Origin: Acidobacteriota bacterium
GTDB taxonomy: Bacteria; Acidobacteriota; Thermoanaerobaculia; Multivoradales; Multivoraceae
Length of the DNA stretch: 64,000 nucleotides
Reading direction: 5' to 3'
NCBI GenBank assembly: GCA_003388555.1
Contig: QQVD01000004.1
Coordinates: 84,069-148,068, forward strand
Made by a program: the position numbers and the translations under genes
Notes under the pieces: model-generated
The model's input: the letters and a program-made list of their open reading frames with translations, nothing else
What the model was told of the DNA's origin: nothing
Databases searched by the model: none
Shown: in pieces, positions 35,949-44,839 of the stretch
Numbering within the stretch: position 1 is the stretch's first letter
Layout of the letters: each line of letters opens with the position of its first letter

Positions 35949-36257
35949 ATGGCACAAGACAGCTCGCGCTCGAACCGGCAGATGACAAAGGTCTTCAAGG
36001 CGCTGTCGGACAACACCCGGCAGCAGATCCTCAGCCTGCTCGAAGAACGGCAGCGCAACGTCGGAGAGATCGTCGGCGAGTTCGCGCTCTCGCAGCCGAC
36101 GATCTCGCGGCACCTCTCGGTGCTCAAGGAAGCCGATCTGGTGATCGACGAGCGCCGCGGACAGAACGTCGTCTACAGCCTCAACAACGAGACCCTCAAC
36201 GGGTCCATGCAGCGTTTCTTCGGACAGTTCAGCGCCTGCCAGGCGTCGCTGCGCTGA
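35949..36257 (+). CDS. ArsR-family winged-helix transcriptional regulator
   Basis: 102 residues with the ArsR fold: KVFKALSDNTRQQILSLLEE, recognition helix ALSQPTISRHLSVLKEADLV, and a wing with RRGQNVVYSLN. The classical arsenic-site ELCVC is absent; the only cysteine is near the C-terminus, so this is not obviously a metal sensor. ATG 35949 was chosen at the start of the homologous part. ATG 35982 (MTKVFKAL) is an alternative. Target genes are unknown; it stands alone between sodA and a tRNA gene. Confidence 0.85.
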   Translation: MAQDSSRSNRQMTKVFKALSDNTRQQILSLLEERQRNVGEIVGEFALSQPTISRHLSVLKEADLVIDERRGQNVVYSLNNETLNGSMQRFFGQFSACQASLR

Positions 36258-36413
36258 TCGCGCTGCGGCGCGACATCACGGCACGGTCGACTCGCTGCCC
36301 GGCCGGTCATCGGTTGTGGCCACCGCCGGGCGGTCGGCGCCGTGTGAGCCGCGCGCCCGTGCCTCCACGGCCGAACGGCGACCGTCGCGCTACCGCCCGC
36401 GGGCAACGCCCGT

Positions 36414-36443
36414 TGACCTCGCGGCGCGGCGTCGCTTAGGGTT
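36414..36443 (+). promoter_or_regulatory. sigma-70-type promoter for tRNA-CAT
   Basis: TTGACC, 18 bases, TAGGGT, ending about 63 bases before the tRNA. Spacing and -10 class are similar to the tRNA-Val promoter. Confidence 0.55.
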
Positions 36444-36506
36444 GCTGCTTGCCCGCTGCGCACCGCGCGAGTCCGCTCGTGCTGCGGGCGCGCCGGTCAG
36501 ATCTCC

Positions 36507-36583
36507 GGCGGTGTAGCTCAGTTGGTTAGAGCAAGCGGCTCATATCCGCTGTGTCAGGGGTTCAAGTCCCTTCACCGCCACCA
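36507..36583 (+). tRNA. tRNA with CAT anticodon, probably elongator tRNA-Met
   Basis: 77 bases with encoded CCA. The acceptor GGCGGTG pairs with CACCGCC. The D arm is TAGCTCAGTTGGTTAGAGC, the anticodon stem AGCGG/CCGCT surrounds the loop CTCATAT, and the T arm contains GTTCAAGTCC. The paired G1-C72 excludes an initiator. CAT can also mark tRNA-Ile2, which is lysidine-modified by TilS, and tilS is the next gene. The acceptor stem is Met-like, so elongator Met is favoured but not certain. Confidence 0.9.
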
Positions 36584-36742
36584 AGTTCCCGGGCGAACCG
36601 GCCGCTGCCGCCTCTCGTGACCTGACGTGCAAACCCGACCTCGCCCGCTCGGGTCCGGCACGCCGCGATCACCCACAGGTCGACCCTGACCCGGGGAAGA
36701 GCTATCGCGGCCCCATCGAACCGACCGCCGAGCTCCTCGCCC

Positions 36743-38608
36743 GTGCCACACTCGCCGGCTCCGGCGGACGCGGCGCTCCGGGCGATCGACAGGCTGCTCA
36801 CCGCGTACCCGCCGCCCTACGTCGTCGCCTTCTCGGGCGGTCGTGACTCGCTGGCGCTGCTCCTCCTGCTGCGCCGGGCGCTCGGCGCGGACGCCGGTGG
36901 CACCCAGACGGGCAGGGGCTCGGGACAGGGCGCCACGGGCTCGGCCCTGCCACTGATCGCCGCCCACCTGGATCATGGCCTCGATGCTGGATCCGCCGCG
37001 CGTGCGACGCACTGCGCCGCGGTCGCCGAGCAACTCCGGATCATCTACGCGAGCGCGCGCGTGTGCCCACCTGCACGCGTCCCCGAGGGCATCGAGGCGT
37101 GGGCACGGAACGAGCGCTACCGGTTCCTGGAGCAGGTCCGGAGAGACCACGATGCGGCCTGGGTGCTCACTGCGCACCACGCCGACGATCAGGTCGACAC
37201 CCTGCTGATGCGCATCCTCGCCGGAACCCGGATCTGGGGACTCGCGGGCATCCGGCCCCGCTCAGGTCGCGTCCTACGGCCCCTGCTCGCGGTGTCGAGG
37301 AGCGCACTGCACGGGACGTTCGACCACGGGGCGTTCGACCACGGGGCGTTCGACGCGGCAGCGGACGGACCGCCGCACGGAACAGTGGAGGGAGCAGTGG
37401 ACGAAGCACCGGACGAAGCACCGGACGAAGCACCGGACAGGGCGCGGGACAGGCGCTCGCAGCACGGGCCGGCAGCGCCTCGGTCGGCCTCCCCGGTCGC
37501 GCCGGTCGCACCGGTCGTGGCGATCGAGGATCCGGGCAACAGCGATCCGAGGCGGCTGCGCAACTTCGTGCGTCGGCACCTCAAGCCGCACCTGGAGCGG
37601 GAGCAGGGCGACCTCCAGGGTCGGGTCCTGCGTCTCGCCGATGCTGCCAGAGCGCTCGACGAGCTCGAGTTCACGGTTGCCGAAGCCGCCTTGCTCGAGG
37701 CGACGACGCAGGGGGTCGCGCTGCGCCTCGCGGCCTGGGACCGGAGCCGGCAGGGATCCAACCGCCCGAGCGACGCGCCTTCCTGCGGCGAGGATCGCTC
37801 CCGCGCCCGCCTCGAATTCGGGCTGCATCTGCTGCACCGTCGAAGTGGCGCGGCGCCCTACCGCGGCAGCGCCTTCGGCGAGCTGTGGCGACAGCTGCAC
37901 CGCCAGGGTCGGGTACGGGTCGACATCGGCGGCCATCGGCGATGGTCGAGCCGGACCCGAGACGGCGAACGCCTGCTCGAGATCGTCGGCGGCGAGCCGT
38001 CTTCGCAACCGATCGCACCCTCCTTTGCGTATACTTTCCCGATTCCCGGAGGCCTCTGGATTCCGGAGATCGGCGTCGCGGTGCGGGTACGGCGAGTGAC
38101 CTGCGGAGCGAGCAGCCCCGCGGCGGCGGGCGCTGCCGGCGCGACCGCCACGGACGATGGCGGCGGGAGAGGTCACGGCGCGTCTTCGCGGCGAGGCCCG
38201 CACCCGTCTCAGGTCGTCCATCTGCCAGACGGCGCGGCGAGTCTCGAGATCCGTACCCGCCGCCCAGGAGATCGTCTCCTCCGCCGACCCGACTCGAAGC
38301 CGAAGAAACTCAAGGACGCGCTGTCAAGAACGCAGATCCCCACCGCGCTTCGCGACCGACTGCCGCTACTGGTGTACCGGGGACAGGTCGTCGACCTGCT
38401 CGCGACCGGCGAGTGGATCGTCGAGACCTCTACCCTGCGGTATGCCGCGGGGGATCGGGGTGCGGACGCTCCCGCCCACTTCTCACCCTGGCGGATCGAG
38501 GTCGCAGCCGCGCCTCGCGTCGACCTCGGCTCCCGGTCGCGGGAGCTCCGTGGGAACGTCGGCGAGGAATCCGGCTCCGCGACGCCCTGTTGCCGAGCGA
38601 GCCGGTAG
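36743..38608 (+). CDS. tilS: tRNA(Ile)-lysidine synthase TilS, with long insertions
   Basis: TilS modifies C34 of tRNA-Ile2 to lysidine so it reads AUA. The N-terminal PP-loop is VAFSGGRDSLALL, with AAHLDHGLDAGSA and LTAHHADDQVDTLLMRILAG following. The C-terminal domain has LEIRTRRPGDRLLRRPDSKPKKLKDAL. At 621 residues it is well above the family's usual 430-480. The excess lies in a Gly/Gln-rich loop after the PP-loop, a repeat-containing segment (FDHGAFDHG, DEAPDEAPDEAPD) near residues 190-250, and a linker near 460. The start is GTG 36743 without a clear ribosome site. It lies 160 bases after a CAT tRNA and before ftsH, a tilS-ftsH order common in bacteria. Confidence 0.9.
   Translation: MPHSPAPADAALRAIDRLLTAYPPPYVVAFSGGRDSLALLLLLRRALGADAGGTQTGRGSGQGATGSALPLIAAHLDHGLDAGSAARATHCAAVAEQLRIIYASARVCPPARVPEGIEAWARNERYRFLEQVRRDHDAAWVLTAHHADDQVDTLLMRILAGTRIWGLAGIRPRSGRVLRPLLAVSRSALHGTFDHGAFDHGAFDAAADGPPHGTVEGAVDEAPDEAPDEAPDRARDRRSQHGPAAPRSASPVAPVAPVVAIEDPGNSDPRRLRNFVRRHLKPHLEREQGDLQGRVLRLADAARALDELEFTVAEAALLEATTQGVALRLAAWDRSRQGSNRPSDAPSCGEDRSRARLEFGLHLLHRRSGAAPYRGSAFGELWRQLHRQGRVRVDIGGHRRWSSRTRDGERLLEIVGGEPSSQPIAPSFAYTFPIPGGLWIPEIGVAVRVRRVTCGASSPAAAGAAGATATDDGGGRGHGASSRRGPHPSQVVHLPDGAASLEIRTRRPGDRLLRRPDSKPKKLKDALSRTQIPTALRDRLPLLVYRGQVVDLLATGEWIVETSTLRYAAGDRGADAPAHFSPWRIEVAAAPRVDLGSRSRELRGNVGEESGSATPCCRASR
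37317..37354 (+). repeat. 15-bp tandem repeat inside tilS
   Basis: CGTTCGACCACGGGG occurs twice, followed by a third partial copy. It encodes F-D-H-G-A repeats in a TilS insertion and stays in frame. Confidence 0.88.
37401..37436 (+). repeat. 12-bp tandem repeat, three copies, inside tilS
   Basis: ACGAAGCACCGG occurs three times without change and encodes repeated Asp-Glu-Ala-Pro. The identical copies suggest recent expansion. Confidence 0.92.
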
Positions 38609-38777
38609 GCTCGTGGGGGTCGGTCGCCGGAAACGGCGCCGTGACCGATCCCTCTCAAACCTCCGCGTCACACTCCCGGCACGCGGTCCGATCCTGCGGG
38701 GAAGTCTCCGGACTGGCCACGCACCGCAACCGTGAGTCCCGCCTGCAGCCACCGCGGCTCGGGCCGAGGTACAGAAC

Positions 38778-40919
<2,142 letters not shown>

Positions 40920-40993
40920 CATCGCCGCGTGGTCGAGACCGGGAGATCATCCGCAGGCACACGGGCGCGCGGTAGAGCGGAGAGGGGCAGGGC

Positions 40994-41812
40994 ATGAGCC
41001 TGGCTCCCCTCTGGGACGTGCTCACCTGGCGCGACGCGATCGACCTGCTGGCGGTCAGCTTCCTGGTCTACAACCTGCTGCTCTTCATCCGCGGCACCCG
41101 GGCGGTGCAGGTGCTGCTCGGCATCCTGGTGCTCGGCGGCGTCGCCTACCTGGCGCGCTTCCTCGAGCTGCGCACCCTCGAGCAGCTGATGACGGGGTTC
41201 TTCCTGGTGGTGCTCCCGGTGGCGATCATCGTCCTGTTCCAGAACCAGATCCGCCGCGCGCTGGTGAACTTCGGGCGCAATCCCCTGATCGGCTTCACCA
41301 CCCAGGGCCACAGCGAGGAGATCTTCACCGAGCTGGTCAACGCCGCGACCACGATGTCCAAGCGCCGCATCGGCGGGCTCGTCGTCATCGAGCGGGTCGA
41401 CGGTCTGCGTGACTACGTGGAGAACGGCATCGTGCTCGACGCCAAGATCTCCTTCGACCTGCTGATCACCATCTTCAACCCGTCGACACCGCTGCACGAC
41501 GGCGCGGTGATCGTCGAGCAGGGGCGGATCGCCGCCGCCGCCTGCTTCATGCCTCTGTCCTCGAACCCCGAGCTGTCGACCCGGCTCGGAACCCGCCACC
41601 GCGCCGCTCTCGGCATCAGCGAGGAGACCGACGCGATGGCGATCGTGATCTCGGAGGAGACCGGAGCCATCTCGGTCGCCGTCGAGGGCCGACTGACCCA
41701 GAACCTCGACGCCAAGAAGCTCGGCGATCGGCTGCACCAGCATCTGGTGGTGGAGATGCGCGGCTCGGCCCGGCGTACCCCCAAGGCCGACGTCGCCACC
41801 GTCGACGCCTGA
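40994..41812 (+). CDS. cdaA: diadenylate cyclase CdaA (c-di-AMP synthase)
   Basis: 272 residues. Three N-terminal membrane helices (IDLLAVSFLVYNLLLFI, LLGILVLGGVAYLA, TGFFLVVLPVAIIVLF) precede a DAC domain with the catalytic DGA in LHDGAVIV and RHR in LGTRHRAALGISE. It makes c-di-AMP from two ATP. This is the membrane CdaA type, normally encoded with cdaR and glmM as it is here. ATG 40994 lies 74 bases after ftsH and 16 bases before cdaR. Confidence 0.95.
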   Translation: MSLAPLWDVLTWRDAIDLLAVSFLVYNLLLFIRGTRAVQVLLGILVLGGVAYLARFLELRTLEQLMTGFFLVVLPVAIIVLFQNQIRRALVNFGRNPLIGFTTQGHSEEIFTELVNAATTMSKRRIGGLVVIERVDGLRDYVENGIVLDAKISFDLLITIFNPSTPLHDGAVIVEQGRIAAAACFMPLSSNPELSTRLGTRHRAALGISEETDAMAIVISEETGAISVAVEGRLTQNLDAKKLGDRLHQHLVVEMRGSARRTPKADVATVDA

Positions 41813-41828
41813 GGCCGGGATCCGATTC

Positions 41829-42557
41829 ATGCCGCTGCGCCCCACCCCCGCCGCGATCGAGAACCGCTGGGTCCTGCGTTGCGCCGCCTTCCTGATCGCG
41901 ACCTCGCTGTGGCTCTTCGTGTCGCTGCTGCCGCGTCTGCAGGTGCAGGCGGAACCTCGCGCAGAGCTGGCGATCGACGCCACCGTCGCCTACGAGAATC
42001 CGCGTCCCGACGACCTGATGATCCTCAATCGTGGTCACGAGATCAGCGTACTGGTGCGCGGGCGCGAGTCGCTGGTGCAGGGGCTCGACACCGGCGAGGT
42101 CGACATCCGCGTCCCGTTTCCACGCCAGTTCACCGCCAACGAGCCGATCGACGTGCAGCTCAGCCCCGAGCTGGTCAAGCTGCCCGAGGGCCTCGAAGCG
42201 GTGTCGGTGACGCCCAACGTGATCACCCTGCTGATCGACGAGAAGGAGAGCGTCAAGCTGCCGGTGCGGGTGGTCTTCACCGGCGAGCCCGCCGCGGGGC
42301 TCACCCGCCTCGACGTGCAGTCGGTCGTCGAGCCGCCCGAGGTGACGGTACAGGGGCCGAAGCACCAGCTGCAGTCGCTCGCCGAGGTGACCACCGCACC
42401 GGTGAACCTCGACGGCCGGGCGGTGCAGTTCTCCGAGCGGGTCGAGGTGCGGGTCGAAGGTACCGCAACACGGGTGCTCAACCCCAGCCTGGTCAAGGTG
42501 ACGGTCTACTTCGGGGCGGTCGACGACCTCACGGTCGCCGGCACGGGGGGACGATGA
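41829..42557 (+). CDS. cdaR: YbbR-like protein CdaR, regulator of CdaA
   Basis: 242 residues with one N-terminal membrane helix (RCAAFLIATSLWLFVSLL) and an extracytoplasmic part built of YbbR repeats. The repeats show alternating strands such as VDIRVPFP, VSVTPNVITLLIDEKESVKLPVRVVF and VEPPEVTVQGPKHQLQSLAEV. CdaR proteins bind and tune CdaA. The stop overlaps the glmM start as ATGA, so the pair is translationally coupled. About two YbbR repeats are visible, shorter than the Bacillus protein. Confidence 0.88.
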   Translation: MPLRPTPAAIENRWVLRCAAFLIATSLWLFVSLLPRLQVQAEPRAELAIDATVAYENPRPDDLMILNRGHEISVLVRGRESLVQGLDTGEVDIRVPFPRQFTANEPIDVQLSPELVKLPEGLEAVSVTPNVITLLIDEKESVKLPVRVVFTGEPAAGLTRLDVQSVVEPPEVTVQGPKHQLQSLAEVTTAPVNLDGRAVQFSERVEVRVEGTATRVLNPSLVKVTVYFGAVDDLTVAGTGGR

Positions 42558-43969
42558 GCTCGGCGCCCGGCACGAAGCTGTTCGGCACCGACGGGATGCG
42601 CGGGACCTTCGGCGAACCACCGCTCGATGCCGCCACCGTGAGGCGCCTGGCCCATGCACTCGCCGACCAGCTGGTCTCCGCCGACGGTGCGGAAGTCGAC
42701 GTCGTGATCGGAGGCGACACGCGAACCAGCACGCCGCAGATCTGCCAGTGGATCGCCGACGCGCTCGGCGAGCGACGGGTGCGTGTGCTCGACCTCGGGG
42801 TGGCGCCCACCCCCGCCGTCGCCCATCTGGTGCCGCGGCTCGGCGCCGCCGCCGGTGTCGTCGTGTCGGCGAGCCACAATCCCCCCGCCGACAACGGCAT
42901 CAAGATCTTCGGCGCCGACGGTTTCAAGCTGTCGCCAGCGCAGGAGGAGGCCCTGACCCGCGCCGTCGCCGGCGATGCCCACGGCCAGGGCCGGGCGGCG
43001 TCGGAAGGCCGGTCTCACGCTCCGCCGCGCGAGCGGCGGGTGGTCGACCGCGAGCCGGTCGGGCGCTATCTGGAGAGCCTGCTCGGCAGCGTCGGCGAGC
43101 AGCGCCTCGACGGGCTCCGCATCGTGCTCGACAGCGGCCACGGCGCTGCGGCGGGCCTCGCAGCCGAGCTCTTCCGCCAGCTCGGCGCCAGCGTGCACGC
43201 CCTGCACGACCAGCCCGACGGCAGCCGGATCAACGTCGGCTGCGGCTCGACCGCGCCGGAGGTGGTGGCCCGTGCCGTGGCCGAGGCCGGCGACCTCGGC
43301 TTCGCCTTCGACGGCGACGCCGACCGGGTCATCGTCTGCGACTCCCGCGGTGTGGTGCACGACGGAGACGCCGTGCTCTACGTGTGGGCCGCCTGGCTCG
43401 CCTCGCGCGGCGAGCTGCCCGGGCCGGCGATCGTCGCCACCTCGATGAGCAATCTCGGGCTCGAGCGAGCGCTCGCCCGCCACGGCGTCGCGGTGGTGCG
43501 CTGCGACGTCGGCGACCGTGCGGTGGTCGAGACCCTGCGGCGCGAGCGGCTACGTCTCGGCGGCGAGCAGTCGGGGCACCTGGTGGACCTCGAGCTCGCC
43601 ACCACCGGGGACGGCATCCTGTCGGCGCTGCAGATCGCCGCGATCGTCGCCCGCAGCGGCGTCGCGCTCGAGGAGCTGGCGCGACCTCTCGAACGCTACC
43701 CTCAGGTGCTGCGCAGCATCCCCGTGCACAGCAGGCCGCCCTTCGAATCGCTTCCCGAAGTACAGTCCGTCGTCGCAGACATCGAGCGCCGGCTCGCCGG
43801 CGACGGTCGCCTCGTTCTGCGCTACAGCGGCACCGAGAGGGTCGCTCGCATCATGATCGAGGGCCCCGATCACGACCAGGTCGACGCCCTGGCCAGCCGT
43901 CTCGGCGAGACTCTGGCCCGGGCGATCGGCGCCCCGCGAGAGGAGGTCCCCCATGGCTCCGTCCGCTGA
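42554..43969 (+). CDS. glmM: phosphoglucosamine mutase GlmM
   Basis: 471 residues. It starts KLFGTDGMRGTFGE, has the phosphoserine loop GVVVSASHNPPADNGIK, the metal loop AFDGDADRVIVCD, the sugar loop GGEQSGH, and the phosphate-binding RYSGTERVARIMIEG. The enzyme converts glucosamine-6-phosphate to glucosamine-1-phosphate for peptidoglycan and LPS. CdaA complexes with GlmM in other bacteria, which fits the operon. The ORF track start lies far upstream in cdaR; ATG 42554 overlaps the cdaR stop. A ~25-residue insert (AHGQGRAASEGRSHAPP) accounts for the extra length. Confidence 0.95.
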   Translation: MSSAPGTKLFGTDGMRGTFGEPPLDAATVRRLAHALADQLVSADGAEVDVVIGGDTRTSTPQICQWIADALGERRVRVLDLGVAPTPAVAHLVPRLGAAAGVVVSASHNPPADNGIKIFGADGFKLSPAQEEALTRAVAGDAHGQGRAASEGRSHAPPRERRVVDREPVGRYLESLLGSVGEQRLDGLRIVLDSGHGAAAGLAAELFRQLGASVHALHDQPDGSRINVGCGSTAPEVVARAVAEAGDLGFAFDGDADRVIVCDSRGVVHDGDAVLYVWAAWLASRGELPGPAIVATSMSNLGLERALARHGVAVVRCDVGDRAVVETLRRERLRLGGEQSGHLVDLELATTGDGILSALQIAAIVARSGVALEELARPLERYPQVLRSIPVHSRPPFESLPEVQSVVADIERRLAGDGRLVLRYSGTERVARIMIEGPDHDQVDALASRLGETLARAIGAPREEVPHGSVR

Positions 43970-44717
43970 CTCCGGCGCCGCCGCCAAGGCCGCGGCGCGT
44001 TCGGTCCAGCTGTCCGTCAACGTCGACCACGTCGCCACCCTGCGCCAGGCGCGCCGGGCCGACTATCCCGACCCGGTCGACGCCGCCCGCATCGCCGAGA
44101 GTGCGGGCGCCAGCGGCATCACCGTGCACCTGCGCGAGGACCGCCGCCACATCCAGGACCACGATCTCGCCGCCCTGGCGGAAGCGGTGCGCGGCAAGCT
44201 CAACCTGGAGATCGCCGGCACCGTGGCGATGCTCGAGATCGCCGAGCGCCACCGGCCGGGCCAGGTCACCCTGGTGCCCGAGCGGCCCGACGAGATCACC
44301 ACCGAGGGCGGACTCGACCTGGTGCGCCATTCGAGACGCGTGCAGCGCGCCGCGAACACGCTCGCCGAATCCGGGATCGCGGTCTCCATCTTCCTCGACC
44401 CCGAGGAGGCCCAGGTCGACTGCGCCGTGCAGATGGAGAACATCGCCGGCATCGAGATCAACACCGATCACTACACGCGCGCCGAGCGGCCCGAGGGCGA
44501 GCTCGAGGAGATCCGCCGCGCCGCGGCGCGCGCCGCCGAAGCGGGGATCTCCGTCTACGCCGGGCACGGCCTGACCACGACGAACGTCGGTGCGGTCGCC
44601 GCGGTGCCCCAGATCGAGGAGCTCAACATCGGTCACTCGATCGTCTCGCGCGCCGTGCTGGTCGGCTTCGAAGCCGCGGTCAAGGAGATGCTCGAGGCGA
44701 TCCGTAGAGCGTCCTGA
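43953..44717 (+). CDS. pdxJ: pyridoxine 5'-phosphate synthase PdxJ
   Basis: 254 residues with the TIM-barrel motifs of PdxJ: LSVNVDHVATLRQARR, GITVHLREDRRHIQDHD, TLVPERPDEITTEGG, and GHGLTTTNV with the C-terminal ELNIGHSIVSRAVL. It condenses 1-deoxyxylulose 5-phosphate with aminoacetone phosphate to make PNP in the DXP-dependent B6 pathway. A perfect AGGAGG precedes ATG 43953, and the gene overlaps the end of glmM by 17 bases. The N-terminal ~16 residues are extra. Confidence 0.96.
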   Translation: MAPSADSGAAAKAAARSVQLSVNVDHVATLRQARRADYPDPVDAARIAESAGASGITVHLREDRRHIQDHDLAALAEAVRGKLNLEIAGTVAMLEIAERHRPGQVTLVPERPDEITTEGGLDLVRHSRRVQRAANTLAESGIAVSIFLDPEEAQVDCAVQMENIAGIEINTDHYTRAERPEGELEEIRRAAARAAEAGISVYAGHGLTTTNVGAVAAVPQIEELNIGHSIVSRAVLVGFEAAVKEMLEAIRRAS

Positions 44718-44727
44718 CCCGTCGCGG

Positions 44728-44757
44728 TCCGTCAACCCTCAGTTCCGTCAACCCTCA
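44728..44757. repeat. tandem repeat, two copies (period 16), just after pdxJ
   Basis: TCCGTCAACCCTCA occurs twice, separated by GT, 11 bases after the pdxJ stop. No hairpin is formed. Confidence 0.85.
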
Positions 44758-44839
44758 CAGGGCGCGACGCGACCAGACGACCGCGGTTCCGTCCCGACGT
44801 GGACCGGTCGCCGCCCGGACGACGAGTCGCACTGCCGTC

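Noticed and set aside
35949-36257. Arsenic-resistance regulator with ars operon
   Set aside because: No ELCVC metal motif and no ars genes nearby; only the generic ArsR fold is supported.
36507-36583. Initiator tRNA-fMet
   Set aside because: Position 1 is G and pairs with C72; initiators have an unpaired 1-72. The elongator (or Ile2) reading is better.
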